This document shows, piece after piece, positions 1 through 12,744 of a DNA stretch of 64,000 nt. Source of the stretch: Datisca glomerata (taxonomy: Eukaryota; Streptophyta; Magnoliopsida; Cucurbitales; Datiscaceae); assembly GCA_003255025.1 (NCBI GenBank), contig QANY01007224.1, forward strand, positions 1 to 64,000. The letters are read 5' to 3'. Each line of letters opens with the position of its first letter. The stretch's first letter is position 1. Position numbers and translations under genes: made by a program. The notes under the pieces are model-generated. The model was not told where the DNA came from. It saw nothing but the letters and a program-made list of their open reading frames with translations, and did no database searches.

Positions 1-196
1 CAAATTTCTTGTTTCATTATCTCTTGTGATTACTTTTTCTTGTTCATCCATAATTCTAGATTGAGGTTATGCTCTTTAAGGATAACGAAGGCGCATCCAA
101 TATGTTTTCTTTTACTCTTTTATTTTTATTCATTTTTTAGAAAATGAAAAAAGAAAACTATATTAGCATATGCATGAGGGAAAGAAAGAAACTATA
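1..196. other. AT-rich flank, no gene seen
   Basis: AT-rich sequence with no reading frame that resembles a protein family and no repeat terminus that I recognise. Confidence 0.5.
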
Positions 197-204
197 ATGC
201 ATGA

Positions 205-1278
205 TATGGGTGTAAGCGGTTCAGTTTTATTTAGGGCTCTAAATCAAACCGAACCATAAAACCAAGTTTTCTATTTTACAAACCGAGTTGAACCGCTGAA
301 AGAGTGAAAACTGAACCGCACTGAACCGCTCTATAACGGTTCGGTTTAGTCGGTTTGAGGTCTGTTCAGTAAATGAAAAAAATCTTCCAGTTTTCAGTAT
401 TCAACCAAACTAACCAAAGACAAAATATCTGAAGCAAACCCTAACATTTTTGTAGCATCTAATGAAGAGGAGTAAGAGTTGTATTCATATTCAAAATTTA
501 CAACAAAACGGATGCTAAAAAAATTCAACCTTCATCCTAAAACAATCCAAACAACAGAAGAAGAGAAAATAGAGAACATAGACAACAATATGAACAAGTC
601 TGAAACAAACCAAGATTTCTTAGTAGCCTAAACTTTGATGCTACATTCTTTCTTCCACTAAGAGTAGCTGCAAGCTTCGATTTGTCAAAATCGAGCATCA
701 AATCGTTCATCTTCTTTAGCTTCGATGGACCAAATAAGATAGATCAAAAACGGATAAAGAGAGATGGAAACAAAGAAAGTAGATGGAGCGAAGAGAGAGC
801 ACCAAGAGATATGTAGCAAAGAGAGAGAGAGGGAGCAAAGAGATGGATATAGAGAGTGAGACTAAAGAGATGGAAAGAGAGAGAGAGAGGGTGAAGAGAT
901 GGAGCATAGAGACAGACAGTGAATAGATGGAGCGAAGAGAGAAGAGTGAAGAGATAAAGAGAAGAGAGAGAGAGACAGTGAAGAGAAGGAGGAAGACAGA
1001 CATGGAGAACGAAGAAGTGGATAGGGTTGGGAGGCTGCGCAAGGTGAAGAGATGGTTAGTGTTGGAGGCTAAGGTTTGACAAATTTACCTCATATAGGGG
1101 AGTGCAGTTCGGTTCGGTACGGTTTCAACATAAAAACCATAGACCGAGCCGAACTGTAAGTGTTTTATAATTTTAAAACTGAACTGAACCATTTGAGATA
1201 CTCACACCAACCGAACTGTTGCGGTTCGGTTTGGTTCGGTCGATTTTATCGATTCCAGCGGTTTGACTTACACCCCTA
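205..1278. mobile_element. Non-autonomous hAT-like DNA transposon, copy 1
   Basis: The ends are inverted copies of each other: TATGGGTGTAAG at 205-216 and CTTACACCCCTA at 1267-1278. The element is flanked by a perfect 8-bp target duplication, ATGCATGA, at 197-204 and 1279-1286. Short TIRs of the GGGGTGTAAG type with an 8-bp duplication are typical of hAT elements. Just inside both ends lie many CGGTTCGGTT-type motifs. The centre (about 770-1040) is purine-rich GAGAGA sequence that opens long but meaningless frames. No transposase is present. A 3'-shortened relative lies at 41,772-42,647. Confidence 0.85.
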
Positions 1279-1286
1279 ATGCATGA

Positions 1287-2160
1287 AGGAATGAAAGAAA
1301 TTTCAATGCATGAAAGAGTAAATAAATCCTATAAAATAATGAAGCAAATGGTGAACCTCTGATGCATGTACTAAAGTTAAGCTTATAATGCACAAAAGAA
1401 ATAAGGAAAATTTTGATGCATGAAATGGAGAATTATATAGAAATTATGAGTTTATATAAAATGTTGATGGATGGAGTTAATGACAATTCTAAAAGATGGG
1501 GGAAAATAAGATTCACCCCCCAAAATTTATTGTACTTGTATGCCAAAATAATAACAATAGTAATCAACAAAGAATGTAACGATGAAAACGATACATCTAT
1601 GGTGGTGATAATGATGATGATGATGATGATTATAATGAGGATGATGATGAGGATGACGACGACCATGATGATGATGATAACTCGATTCAATAAAATTGAA
1701 AATAAATTATGGAAAATATTAAGTACCACATAAATGATCAACATGACCTACCTAACACAATTGGAAGACCCGGGGATTTGGTTTTGATTGCTCATTATGG
1801 GAGGCTTTAAAATTGTCTAGATCTGTGTAGTTGGGGTCTAAAACTCTTAAAAGGCTCTCAAACTGTTCACATTGTTATCCAAATGGAGTAACAGAGGCCC
1901 TTAATGGTATTTCAAACGGGTCGACCTGAGTGAGAACTTTCATGAACCTGCATAGGAATCTCAATTCCACGAAAACATTCCACTACTCATTCTCTCTAAT
2001 CCTAAAGGGAAAGCCCGTGTATGGGGATAATGTATGTGTGTGAATTAAAAATTATGTAAAGAAATAGACATCGTAAAAAATAAGCTATACACAACTACAA
2101 GTGTGAATAAGAAAAATCATGAATCAAATAAACAAAAAAGAACCACACAAAAAGGATAGC
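1287..2160. other. Intergenic, with ATG-type trinucleotide microsatellite
   Basis: No gene seen. A (GAT/ATG)n-type microsatellite occupies about 1598-1680. It is the only reason that open frames exist on both strands here, so they are not called as genes. Confidence 0.6.
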
Positions 2161-2690
2161 ATATGTTAAAATTTTGGCTTGGCTCTCTATCGATCTAAAA
2201 ATGGTTAGACCGATTGCGTTTCTAATGGAGTCGCCAAGCTGTCGCAACATGCCTGCAACGCGGAGCGGCAATTGAAAAAAAATCATTTTTGAAGAAAATA
2301 AATTCAGAGTCATCACCAATTATTTTAGGGTGTGATTGACCCAATTTTAAAATAAAAAATTTGGTCTGCGAAAACTCAAAGTTGGTTCGGAAGTCATTTG
2401 TGTGTGGAGAAGATATTAACACCACACAACACCTATTGTTAAAATGGTTATCAAATTTTATCAAATGTTATCCAAATCGTATTTTAAAATAAGATTAAAG
2501 AAATTTATTTTTGAATATCTCATTTGATACATTTTGCATCATATTTATTTTTTGTTTTTTTATATAATTTTTTAAAATCAAAGTATTATTAGAGCTATTC
2601 TCGGTATCCCAGAAATAGATCCGTATCTCAACAATTCAAGAAATTTGGTATCTCAAAAAACTCAAAGTCTGTCATAGGGGTTTTGGTAAG
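2160..2690 (+). mobile_element. Ty3/gypsy-type LTR or leader remnant
   Basis: The stretch has the phrase order GGAGTCGCC ... GGTGTGATTG ... GGTCTGCGAAAAC ... GAAGATATTAACACCACAC. From general knowledge this resembles the LTR/leader region of large plant Ty3/gypsy (Tat-like) elements. No gag or pol frame is attached and no paired LTR or target duplication was found, so it is an old fragment. The lineage is inferred from motif resemblance only. Confidence 0.4.
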
Positions 2691-4477
2691 AGAAAAAAAT
2701 TAACAAAAATAATATGATTTAAATTTACATGTTATTTTGTGACACAAACATATACAAGTTATTACAAGTGAACAGAATATAAATCACATATATACACATG
2801 TTGATATAAATGAATGAGACATCGATCACATTTTAAACATAATAATATAAGAGACTTAAATAAATAAATATGTAAAGAAAAGTTGAATTAACAATTACAT
2901 GGAAAAATAAAAGAAATAAATAGATGTAAAGTTGGAATCACATATATTGTAGGATGATAAAGTGAGAAAGATGTGTAAAGTATAAAAAGAGTATGTTGAA
3001 CATGTAAAAGAAGAGGCATGAAAAGATATAAAATGAATTAATAAAATAAATATATATTAAAAGAAAGAAAACTAAAAAATGAAAGAAAATTAAAGTAAAA
3101 TAAAATAAATAGGGAGGGGAACGGAGGGGGACACCATCTATTACTCAACAAAGGGTGATTCACCATCTGTTTGACCTTGGTCAAATAATTTTTTTTATAA
3201 TTATATTGTTAAAAAATATAAATATTAAATAATTTATGTTTAAATAAATTAATTTGTGTAAATGTTTAATTTTATTAAGATAATATATACATATTCAAAT
3301 GCATAATTGACATAAATATATAATTTTTTACTACATAGCCTATTAATTATCATTTTTCATTTTTTTCCCTCATTGTTAATCAAATAGCAAATGAATAATC
3401 ATGGATGGTAAATAGTTCAAACAAGTGTCACTATAGAAAAATCAATAAACTTTCAAAATATAATATTTTTTGTTTGGGATATAAATATACCCTTTTTATT
3501 TTGGACTACTTATTTCACTAATTATCATGTTTCATTTCTTCCTTCATTGCTAGAAATGATCATGGATGGTAATTAGTTCAAATAAGTGTCACTAAATAGC
3601 AACAAGATCTAAAAATAAAAGACTTGTGAGATATTAAAAAGATAAAGCTTAAATATATATATATAATATTTATATAAATGTTTAACTCTCAATTTTATGT
3701 ATTTTTATGTATGAGAAATTATCATAGGGTTGGTATACAATGTACACTTTCAACTCATTAAAGGGTTGATTCACACTGAGTTAAATTTTACACCTCTCAA
3801 AAGGCTTCATCCTCATACACATTGATTGAATTGATGACAAATATATCGCATTATTAAATTTGTAAAAAAGAATTAACAATGCATAAAAAATAAACTCAAG
3901 ATTAAGAGTAAAAGATGGAGAAGATGGAACAAACACTTATATATGAAAAAAGAAACAAAGAAATATAAACTACATGAATATGCAGTAGAAATGATGAAGA
4001 ACAAAGAACAATATATAATGTTAAATAAGGTGCAAGAAATTTAAACTACATTAAGAAAAATGAACGAGAGAAGATGAATAGAAATGTAAACCCCCATCCA
4101 TAAAAGATCACTCTCATTCTCTCAACAAATTACTCCCATTCTCTCAAAAGCATTTCCTTCCTCACTCCAAAAGTCTCTTCTCCTCTCTCTAAAATCACAT
4201 TCTCCTCTCTCTAAAAAAATCACCACCTTCAAATGAGGGATTCACTCTTTATTTATTGGTAAAATTAGGGTTTACTTTTTTTCTTTTAATCATTTTGCTC
4301 CTTTTTTTAATTTTTTAGTCATTGGACACTTTTTTCATTTTGTCATTGGGCTATTTATCTATTTAGAAATTATTTTTTTTTCAAAAATCACGCATAGTGT
4401 TAGACTAGTAAATAAGTTAATAATAAATAAAATGTGTATATTTAAAGTATTGGACCAGAAAAAATACGATATCTACA
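2691..4477. other. AT-rich intergenic with a diverged direct repeat
   Basis: No gene seen. Two roughly 95-bp segments, about 3350-3440 and 3500-3595, are diverged direct repeats of each other; both contain ATCATGGATGGTAA followed by AGTTCAAA. The stretch ends where homology with the other array units begins (about 4478). Confidence 0.5.
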
Positions 4478-4726
4478 AAAAGTATACAAGCCGTAATCAA
4501 TTTATTCATTTTTTATATTTTTAATTTGTTATATTTGTAATTACAAGGTTATTTTCTGGATTCTTCAAATATATTGCACATTTCTTGTTACCACATCAAA
4601 AGCATGGAGAGAGAGAGAGAGAGGGGAGAGATGGAGAATTAATTATTATTGTAAATTTTATTATTATAGAACTCATTCGGTAAACTTATTTAAATCCTCT
4701 CAAGTATAATTGAGAGTGAGTTTACA

Positions 4727-5193
4727 TCACATAGAAGGAAACATAAAATTTTTAACTACAGTTAAAGAAGTATAACAATCATAATCAGTTTGAGTTGGGT
4801 TTGGTTGACATAGATAATCGGTTTGAGTTGGGTTGGGTTGACATAGATGACCATAATCTTGATGTTTTGCATAACACTTACTACCACAATCATCAAGTGT
4901 ACATCCACCCTTATATAGCACTTCAAAGCATCTCTTCACTTCACCAGTTTCTACTTCTTGAGATATCATTACTGTCCGTGCAAAAACTCACACAAATGAT
5001 TCAAAATATAAATAAAAATCAGAGTTTTACTTCTCATATTTATAAATGATTGAGATGTGAGAGTTGTCTATCGTAACTATACATGTTTACGAATATTTTA
5101 ATTGAAAGTAGATAAAACATAATAAAAAGAAGAATAAGAACTTGAGATAACAATGACAAGCATGAACAAGAGAGAGAGAGAAAGCTTAGTCAT
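4727..5193 (-). pseudogene. Defensin-like (DEFL) secreted peptide, copy A, degenerate
   Basis: Two exons. Exon 1 (5193-5142) encodes a 17-residue hydrophobic signal peptide starting MTKLSLSLL. Exon 2 (4971-4727) encodes the cysteine-rich part. Against copies B and C two lesions are visible. A 33-bp tandem duplication (about 4785-4850) repeats the 11-residue block LCQPNPTQTDY and so adds a cysteine. A one-base loss near 4771 shifts the frame just after the C6 region, so the final Cys-X-Cys-X3-Cys signature is lost and an unrelated tail is read. The last base of exon 1 is A rather than G, which weakens the donor. A peptide of about 98 residues could still be made, but the defensin disulfide pattern is broken. 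The call as a decayed copy is inference. Confidence 0.75.
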
Positions 5194-5250
5194 CTCTCCC
5201 AATATTCAGTCTATAAGATCTGTTTGGGGGACGAGAAGGTTTTGGTATGG

Positions 5251-5258
5251 TTTATATA
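5251..5258 (-). promoter_or_regulatory. TATA box of DEFL copy A
   Basis: TATATAAA on the minus strand, 58 bases before the start codon, at the same place as in copies B and C. Confidence 0.5.
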
Positions 5259-6449
5259 TGAATTCAGAGTAATTAGTTGAAGAAATTATTGATAAATGGA
5301 TTTTTTTTTTCAATCTTTTACCTTTTCTGTCAAAATATAGCTAAAATTTGAAATTTCATCAACTTACTAGTCATATATGAATAAATGATTTTCTACTTTT
5401 AGATTTTATTTGTTTATGATATTTTCCAGTGTTTATTTATTTAATTTGCTATTGATGTGGATGGCTGACACAGCCATATAAAGATATTTGAAGAAATAAT
5501 AAAACCTTGTTCTTCATATGTTGAAATGTAATTGATCATTTTAATATATTTGATTGTATTCTTTGATTGTGGGCTTACAGAGACGAGTCCACCTTTAATA
5601 AAAGGGGAGCAATTGCCCTCTTTATTTTAAAATAATTTAACAAATATTAATAATTAAAATTTTAAAATATATAAATTTTACCACTCTTAATTTGTTGGAA
5701 CTGTCAACTTAATTTTCGATTGCCCCCTAATTTTAGTAATTAATACAACTTTTTCTTGTCGAGTGAACTTTTTAACCTATAAATTATGCAAATTAGATGC
5801 ATAATAAAATAAATAGATCAATAATTGTCACTATTTTGATTATTACTAAATACGTAATTTCATAAAATTTTGTTATCATAATTTATCACCTTTGAAATTT
5901 TTTCTGGCCTTGCCCTGGTGGGCTATGTGCATCAGCAATTTAATTTTTTTTTGAAACTAACTCAAGGCATATTCTCCCTTTTGTTTCCATCTTATCATTT
6001 TTTTTTATGAAAATAGCAGTAGGATTCCCAATTTGTAAAATAAAAACATCAAGTACATTAGTGTTAAGTTTTAAAAGTGTCAAGAAAATTAGTGTTAAGT
6101 TTTAAAGGTGCTAGTGTTAACTGATATTTGATCAAAATGTCAGAAACATGAGAGTAAATTAACCGTTATTTTTTTTATCTTCATATCAAGATACTCTAAA
6201 TAATGAAAATATGATTCTAATAATTTATCTCTTTCGTTTTGAATTTTCAAATTTCAAAATATAACTAATTGGATTTGTATGCTTCGTTATCAAATATCGG
6301 CATATCTTATATAATTATATTATAAATAAATGAGGTTTAATGGGGAATATATTTTTTGACTTCTTTGTCCAACTACTCTGAATCTATTTCTAATTATACC
6401 ACTAATATTGATGGAAGCATTAAATTGAAATATTTAATTTCTTTATGTC
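5259..6449. other. Unit-1 spacer between DEFL A and LINE
   Basis: No gene seen. The part up to about 5548 is the conserved DEFL upstream flank. The sequence around 5549, TTTTAATATATTTGATTG, is the intact version of the site where units 2 and 3 carry a MULE. The stretch from about 6100 to 6449 is shared with unit 4 (45,640-46,256) and ends in the LINE insertion point. Confidence 0.55.
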
Positions 6450-7741
6450 AAAATCCAACAAGAATAGGGTTGGATTTGTTCAGTTTGATTTCTGGTCTCA
6501 AACCTAATGAAGCTAAAAGCAACATCTTCTTCTCTGGAGTTGATGAGGATGTAAAGCTTTCTATTCCGTCTGAGACTGGTTTTACTGAAGGATCCCTCAC
6601 GGTTAGGTACTAGGGTATCCCCCATCATCTCTACTAAACTTAGTAAATCAAATTGTGATGTCCTTGTGGATAGAATCATTAAAAGAGCCAATGTGTGGGA
6701 GAATAGACATCTTACTTTTGTTAGGAGATTGCAGCTCATAAAATATATTCTTGTTGCCATTCAAGGGTATTAGACTAGTCTCCTTATTCTCCCAAAGCAA
6801 GTTATAAAGAATATTAATGATGCATTGAGAATTTTTTTGTCGCAAGCAAAACTGGCAGTTGCAAATGTGCTAAAGTGTCATGGTCTGGTGGCCTTGGCAT
6901 TAAAGATCTCACTATATGGAACACTATTGCAGTCTCTAAACACTCTTTTGGAGATTTGTTAGCAAGGAAAAAGGATCTCTCTAGGTTGCATGGTGTTATA
7001 ATAATATGTTAAAAGATCATTCTATGTTCACTATTAAATTTTCAGCTGACCCTTCTTGGTCTTGGAGAAAATTGTTAAAGCTCAGAGATAAATGTGCTGC
7101 TTTCTGCTCTCTTAATGTTAGCAATGGTGCTGTAACCTCTCTCTTTACTTAACCTTGGTACCCTTCATGTATTCGGTTGGAGGTAGGAAATTAATTTCTA
7201 GTCAGGTTTCCCTTTAAACTCCCCTCTTTCTCTTTTAATTAGAGAAGGAAGATGGATTGGACCTAATACAGGGCTAGCTTCTACTTTGCATCATTGGGGT
7301 TTTGGTCTTGATTTAGATCCTTCTCATGCAGATCAGAATGACTCTAGGTTCTAGAATCTCTCCGTGAATGGTAAGTTCTCTATTAGTAAAACTTACTCAA
7401 GCTTGGCTCCCCAAGCTCTCACTTTGTATTAGACTAAATTGGTTTGGTTTCCAGGCCATATATCTAAGTGTACTTTCATTAAAATTTAGCTCTCATAGAT
7501 AAATTGGCTACCAAAGATCATCGTCATATTTTGGTGTGTCTCTTTTGGGACTGCTTGTGTGTTTTGTACTTCTGCCTATGAATCTATGTAGCATATTTTC
7601 TTTCAGTTACCTACTACTCAATAGATCTTGATCCTTTTGATGTCCAAATGTGATATTAGCTCCTACCACTATGCAGGCTCCTCTCTTATTGCTCATTTAC
7701 TCAACGATTATAATTGCTCAGTTTATGTTAAGATTAGTTTC
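6450..7741 (+). mobile_element. L1-type LINE fragment (reverse transcriptase part), unit 1
   Basis: Across frameshifts and stops the plus strand reads as the distal part of a plant LINE reverse transcriptase: GLKPNEAKSNIFFSGV, then in another frame NRHLTFVGRLQLIK, then the zf-RVT linker SWSWRKLLKLRDKCAAFCSL. This order is characteristic of plant non-LTR retrotransposon ORF2. The 5' part of ORF2 is absent (5' truncation). The 3' tail seen in the unit 2 and 3 copies is cut off at about 7741, where the common non-coding block starts abruptly. It is non-functional. Confidence 0.8.
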
Positions 7742-8235
7742 AAAGTTACATAACATAAGTTACTTTTGCATCTTAATACATTTAATTAAATAGAACAAAT
7801 AAAATTTTATATGTCTTTGACATGTTTTTAAACTCTATATTAATTGAGACACTATAGTTTTCAATCATAATAACCCATTTTATTGATAATAATTTTTCAA
7901 ATATATAATTAAAAAAAGTTTTAAACACATCCAACACATGTGATTATCTACTAAATTTAATTATACAGATATCCCTTCTAATTTTAAAATTAGAGTGCCA
8001 TTCTTCCCTTGTCAAAATACACAAACTCAAGTGCCATTCACATCTAAAATTACACACAACTTCTTGACAGTCTCATTCTTCAAATCTTTACAAGAAATGT
8101 GATATAAGCCCCTACACTCATAACTTAGAGGTCGTGAGTTCGAGTCATATTCTTACATTCTCCTTAGAATTTATAATGTAACTTTGACAAAAATAATGAT
8201 GCAGGAACACTCCTCGCAAGGAAAATAGATCCCTA
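7742..8235. repeat. Common non-coding block, part 1 (unit 1)
   Basis: Starts AAGTTACATAACATAAG, with the same block near 22,655, 25,605, 38,360 and 46,600. No coding potential seen. Near 8120-8150 there is a tRNA-like B-box phrase, GAGTTCGAGTC, also present diverged near 23,515; see rejected items. Confidence 0.6.
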
Positions 8236-8423
8236 GGATCTGTTCATTTAATCGTGACCGTCCATTCTAGACGACAGTCATGATCACCTTCACATTTTTG
8301 CCGAGGTGAAATAACAACTTTTTCGCTCTCTTTTTTGTTTTTTTTCTTTCTCCTTTTGTCCTTTTCTTAAACTACATATGGGTCGTCCATTATTTTAATG
8401 GACGGGGCAGATGTAACATATCC
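8236..8423. mobile_element. MITE-like element, copy in unit 1
   Basis: Imperfect terminal inverted repeats: GGATCTGTTCATTTAATCG... at the left and a right end whose complement reads GGAT...ACATCTG...CCGTCCATT. It is short and non-coding, and is found again at 23,619-23,805 and 41,034-41,229. Unit 4 has no equivalent. Superfamily not assigned. Confidence 0.5.
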
Positions 8424-8466
8424 TTTCCTATTCCAAGAACTTGAGAGGATCCTAATCCCCTAGCAA

Positions 8467-8590
8467 GTATGTCTTGATAAATTGTTTTTAAAAGATTCCA
8501 AGTCTATGCCATAGGCAGAATTCTAAAAGCTCGGTATTGCAACATTACTTGGCCGCAAACCAAAAGCACTCTTAAAAGGATGACAAGAGA
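8467..8590. repeat. Kinase 3'UTR-like segment in unit 1
   Basis: About 120 bases closely match 47,570-47,706, just downstream of the kinase-like gene's stop. Shared phrases include CAGAATTCTAAAAGCTCGG and GGATGACAAGAGA. Similarity ends where the kinase-gene sequence continues toward its stop codon. Confidence 0.7.
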
Positions 8591-8889
8591 ATATAGTATG
8601 TATGTTGTAATGGAAAATACATGGTTTTATGAAATGACGATGCTATTGCAAGTGTTACTCATTGTTAATAAATGAAAATTGCACATGTATGGAAATAAAT
8701 GAACCTGCAACTTTTTTGGGTAAGGTTAGAGTTAAGTCTACGTTTGTCGAGTTAGTGCTAGCTCATTCAGAGATCTAGTTATTTTTTTTATATTTAATTT
8801 ACAGACCCATATCATAAGATTATTGTCGGCCGCTATCGAAGGCACGTCAAAACTTGATTTTTTTTTCTAAAAGGGTGAAAAAGAAGCTA

Positions 8890-9423
8890 ATCACTATAAG
8901 ACCTAGCTTCTAGGTTGAAATATGTATTTTTTGGATGTGGCGTGTATTTGCATGATCAATTAGTTTTTAGGTGCTTATTATATGTTATTTAGATCACTAT
9001 AAGTAGAGGTTAGAAAAGATGTGCTGGTATTTTGATTTGTACTTTCTAATAAAAAGATGTGCAAGAATATGATTAATAACATAAAGACGTTTAATTTTAC
9101 GAAAAAAATGAGATCTAAAAGAGTTGTTATCTATTATTAGGGTATTAAAATCCTTTAATATCATGCCTACTACGCTATAGAAAGTATTAGATCTTTTAAA
9201 ACATCTACATATATAGTAAAATTTTATTAATGACATTTTATAGTTGTTTATGCCTGCTATAAAAATGAGTAATTTATAGGAGGCACAAGCACTATAAAAG
9301 ACCTAGTCTTTTATAAAAATTTAGGACTTTTTATAGCGCATAGACAACATTTTCTGAAACATAATACATTATGTTTTATATAGCATTTTTACTCTCCAAT
9401 AGAAGAAAATTGTTGTTGTAGTG
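8890..9423. mobile_element. CACTA-like remnant (unit 1)
   Basis: The right end reads TTGTTGTTGTAGTG (complement CACTACAACAACAA), like an En/Spm CACTA terminus. The left candidate terminus is CACTATAAGACC near 8893. Inside are repeated TATAAAA-containing motifs in both orientations. The two ends match poorly and no 3-bp target duplication was found. The same segment recurs in units 2 and 3. Confidence 0.35.
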
Positions 9424-9864
9424 GAGTTGCTTCTGTGAGAACTTTTATTACATAAATTCTCTAGAGCTCTCATGAACACATTAACCAAAATGAACACAAT
9501 CAAATGGACTCAACTGCGTTAATATAAGTTATGTTTGATATTTATCATCCCAATTTACTATCAAGTATCAAGGTTAGAGAGTTAAAGATAATATGTGATT
9601 ACCCCGTGGACCAAATCTGATAAGGGGTTTTGACTACAATACGTTCAAGTTCAAAATACATCTCCATTGATGCATGACTCATTTGTATGCTTTTAATACT
9701 CTAGTACATTGTTTAAGATAAATAGATGTAAGATACTTGTAAATTGTTGAAAATTAGTGTGTGCGCGTGAAAATTGAGTGTATAAAATAAAAGGATGTAA
9801 GTTGCTTGTTTAGCTTATATTTTTGTCATTGAACTAAAAGTTATAGCTTGTAATTCAGGAGATT
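9424..9864. other. Common non-coding block, part 2 (unit 1)
   Basis: No gene seen. Shared with about 26,230-26,690 and 42,740-43,200. It runs up to the LTR insertion point. Confidence 0.5.
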
Positions 9865-9869
9865 TTGTT

Positions 9870-12744
9870 TGTACCGCCCCGATCCCCGATGTTTAAACAT
9901 ATGTGTAATTTCACAATTTTAAAATCTCTAATTCGAAACAAACCCTAATTTTGAGAAAATTCCTAAATTCAAAATTCTTAATTTACCCACGATGGAAAAT
10001 CCCTGACCTTAAATAGCGGAAGAATTAAACTCATCCATGATCAGAATCTTAATCAATATATAGCGAAAGCGATAAAGTGTCTTAATGCATAATTAAGAAA
10101 ATCTCGAATAACTGAATTAAATTATGAAATAAAGTCAAAACTTGAAATCCATAATTCATGAAACTTTCACTCATCATAATTCATAGAAAATCATAACGTA
10201 AAATAAACTACTTAAATAACCAAGTTTAATAGAAATCATTTTCCTAAGTTTTAATTCAAATCATAAACTGAAAACATAAATTCCCCTGATCTAAATGGTT
10301 ATGACAGTCTCCCACTCATGTTGCTCGCCATCACCACCTGCATCATAAATAACTGTGGGAGAATGAGTATTTTAAAATACTTAATAAGCAAACTCACATA
10401 ATAACATGCATCCACATGTCATAAATGCAATCATGACATAACAGAACTGAACTTGACATATAACATAAGTGAAATAAAGTAAAGTACTTGATCATGACAT
10501 GGCTTAACATAGCACGCAGATAACACGTGTCTCAAACAGAATCATTTAACAATCTTAATCATATCTTGACTTGGCATATCCTCTAGTTAACAACCTAATC
10601 AGAACTGATCATACGTTAACTGAAATACATCATGGCGAATTGGGGGATGAAACAGATGGCACACATCGGGGGACGAAACAGATGGCACTCATTGGGCGAC
10701 AGAACAGATGGCACTCATAGGTGATGAAAAACGTGAACAAATGGCACCTCATGAGTGACGAAAAACATTTACAGATGACACCTAATGAATGACCAAAACA
10801 TGAACATATGGCACCCTATGTGTGACGAAAGCATGAACATATGACACCCCATTCGTTTAACAGAACATAACATGAACAGTCTTGATTTCTTGTTAACTAA
10901 AGGTCATGCTTAAGTTCATATTTTGCTCTTAATTACCACTTGAATTAATTAACCTCATAACTTGCAGAATCCAACGTATGACAAAAATTAATCATATAAT
11001 GCATACTGATACGTATAACATAATCAAACATGATAACATACTGCGTAAAATCAGTCAAACTCAGACATTTATCTCATGATAATCACACTAATAACTGAAC
11101 AGTAATCAATTAACAAAGTGTTAACGAAATATAATAATTATTGAAAATGGTTAAACAGATAATAAATATATGATACAATTACAACATCAGAGTTACATCA
11201 TTATATAAGTCAATTTGCATAAACATATATATGAAAGTAACATGCTGATAGACAATTAAAGTTGATGAGAATAACACATTACATTTATCACACGTGGATC
11301 ACATTACAATGTAAATTGACTTACACAAAGCATATACATTAATAATAACGGGAGACACACCATCATGTAAGCCCACTTATACAAGCATATATATATTTAT
11401 CACACATGGGTCACATTACGATATAAATTCACTTACACAAAGCATATACATTTATAACAACACACCATCATGTAAGCCCATTTACCTGAAGCGGAAGAAT
11501 GAATTAAGACTTGAAATTCAAAAAAATATCATCATTAAATTGTTTTGAAATAAAACAATATAAACACATTTTTAATATCATAAAATAAAAGAGAATTAAT
11601 TAAAATGGTGCGAAGGGGTCTGAGTGAGGTTGGAAAATAATATATCGGGTCCAGAGTCAAATGATAAAGCTTCGGGTCAAAAGGTTCAGACCAGTCCGGT
11701 TCGATTTTATCTGATGGACCGGTTCAGGCCGGTCCAAGTAAACTGAACCGGTTCGGTTCATGATGAACAAGTTCAGGACAGAAAAACTGGGTGCAACCCA
11801 GTTGCAAAATATAAAGTGAGGAAACTAGGGGGAAGAGGGAGAGAGAGAGAGAAATGAGAAGGAGAGAGAAACAAAGAGGGGAAGAAAATAGTGAGGGAAT
11901 CTGAGAGGGATGTAGAGAGAAATAGAGAGAGACAGAGGTAGAGAGAGAGAAACAGAGGGTGAGAGAAAGGGAAATAGAGGGAGAGTGAAAAGACAGAGAA
12001 AGACGAGAAGTAGAAAGAAATTGGGAGAGAGAAACAGAAGGAGAAAGAGGGAATGGGAAAGACCGAGAGAGAGCAGCCATCAAGAAAGAAAATTAGAAAA
12101 GAGATGGAAAAAGAAATAGATGGGGAAGAAACAGAGATGAAGATGAAAGAGAGAGACCGAAAGAAAGAGGCAAAAACAGGGAGGGAGGGAGACGAAGCAA
12201 GGACGAGAGAGAGAGAGAGAGAGAGAGAGAGGCAAAAACAGAGAGAGAAAGAAATTAAAGAAAGAAATCAAGAAAGAAAGTGAAGAAGATTACCCAATAT
12301 CAAAGCTTGTAGCGGCCAAGGTTTAGAGAGAGAGACCAACGAAGAAGAAGAATTGCTGACCTGCAGGGCTGCGCGGGGTGAGAGGCTGTGAGGGGGAGGA
12401 AAGAGTTGAAGAACAAAGATTTGGAATATATATTAGGTTAGGGCTAGCTTAGTGTGTATATGCATGTAGTGTGAGTGGGTTTCAATTGAGGGGTGAGATT
12501 TCCGAATCAACGATAAAAATAGGGTTAGAGTAATACTAGGGTATACATAAGCATACGGTGTGAGTTAGATAGAGATAAATGGAGAGATAGAAGCAAAAAA
12601 AATCTTTTTAAATTCAATTTTAAACTCAATCATATATAATTAAAATTATTTTACCAAAATCATAAATAATCACTTTTTAAAATCACTTTATCTTTTAAAT
12701 CAATTTTACAAAAGTGCCCATTTATGAAGGGTCGGGATAGTACA
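9870..12744. mobile_element. Large solo-LTR-like element, 2.9 kb
   Basis: Begins TGTACCGCCCCGATC and ends GGTCGGGATAGTACA, so it has LTR-type TG...CA ends with a TGTAC/GTACA inverted match. It is flanked by a perfect 5-bp duplication, TTGTT, at 9865-9869 and 12745-12749. Units 2 and 3 have the uninterrupted site (26,683 and 43,206). No gag-pol frame and no internal second LTR were seen, which favours a solo LTR over a complete element. Inside are about seven diverged copies of a 36-40-bp motif around GACGAAACAGATGGCAC (10,638-10,850) and a purine-rich tract with (GA)n at about 11,820-12,290, whose open frames are low-complexity artefacts. A TATATATTA box near 12,425 suits a promoter upstream of R/U5 on the plus strand. 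A Ty3/gypsy origin is inference. Confidence 0.75.

Noticed and set aside
716..1042. Serine/leucine-rich minus-strand frame (and the like at 42,279-42,566, 11,724-12,083 and 12,053-12,283)
   Set aside because: Produced by GA/CT-rich low-complexity DNA within transposon-like elements.
1413..1744. Overlapping frames on both strands rich in Met/Asp or Ile/Val
   Set aside because: Caused by an ATG-type trinucleotide microsatellite.
8098..8200. Possible tRNA-derived SINE (B-box-like GAGTTCGAGTC)
   Set aside because: No convincing A-box, tail or target duplication; only one box matches.
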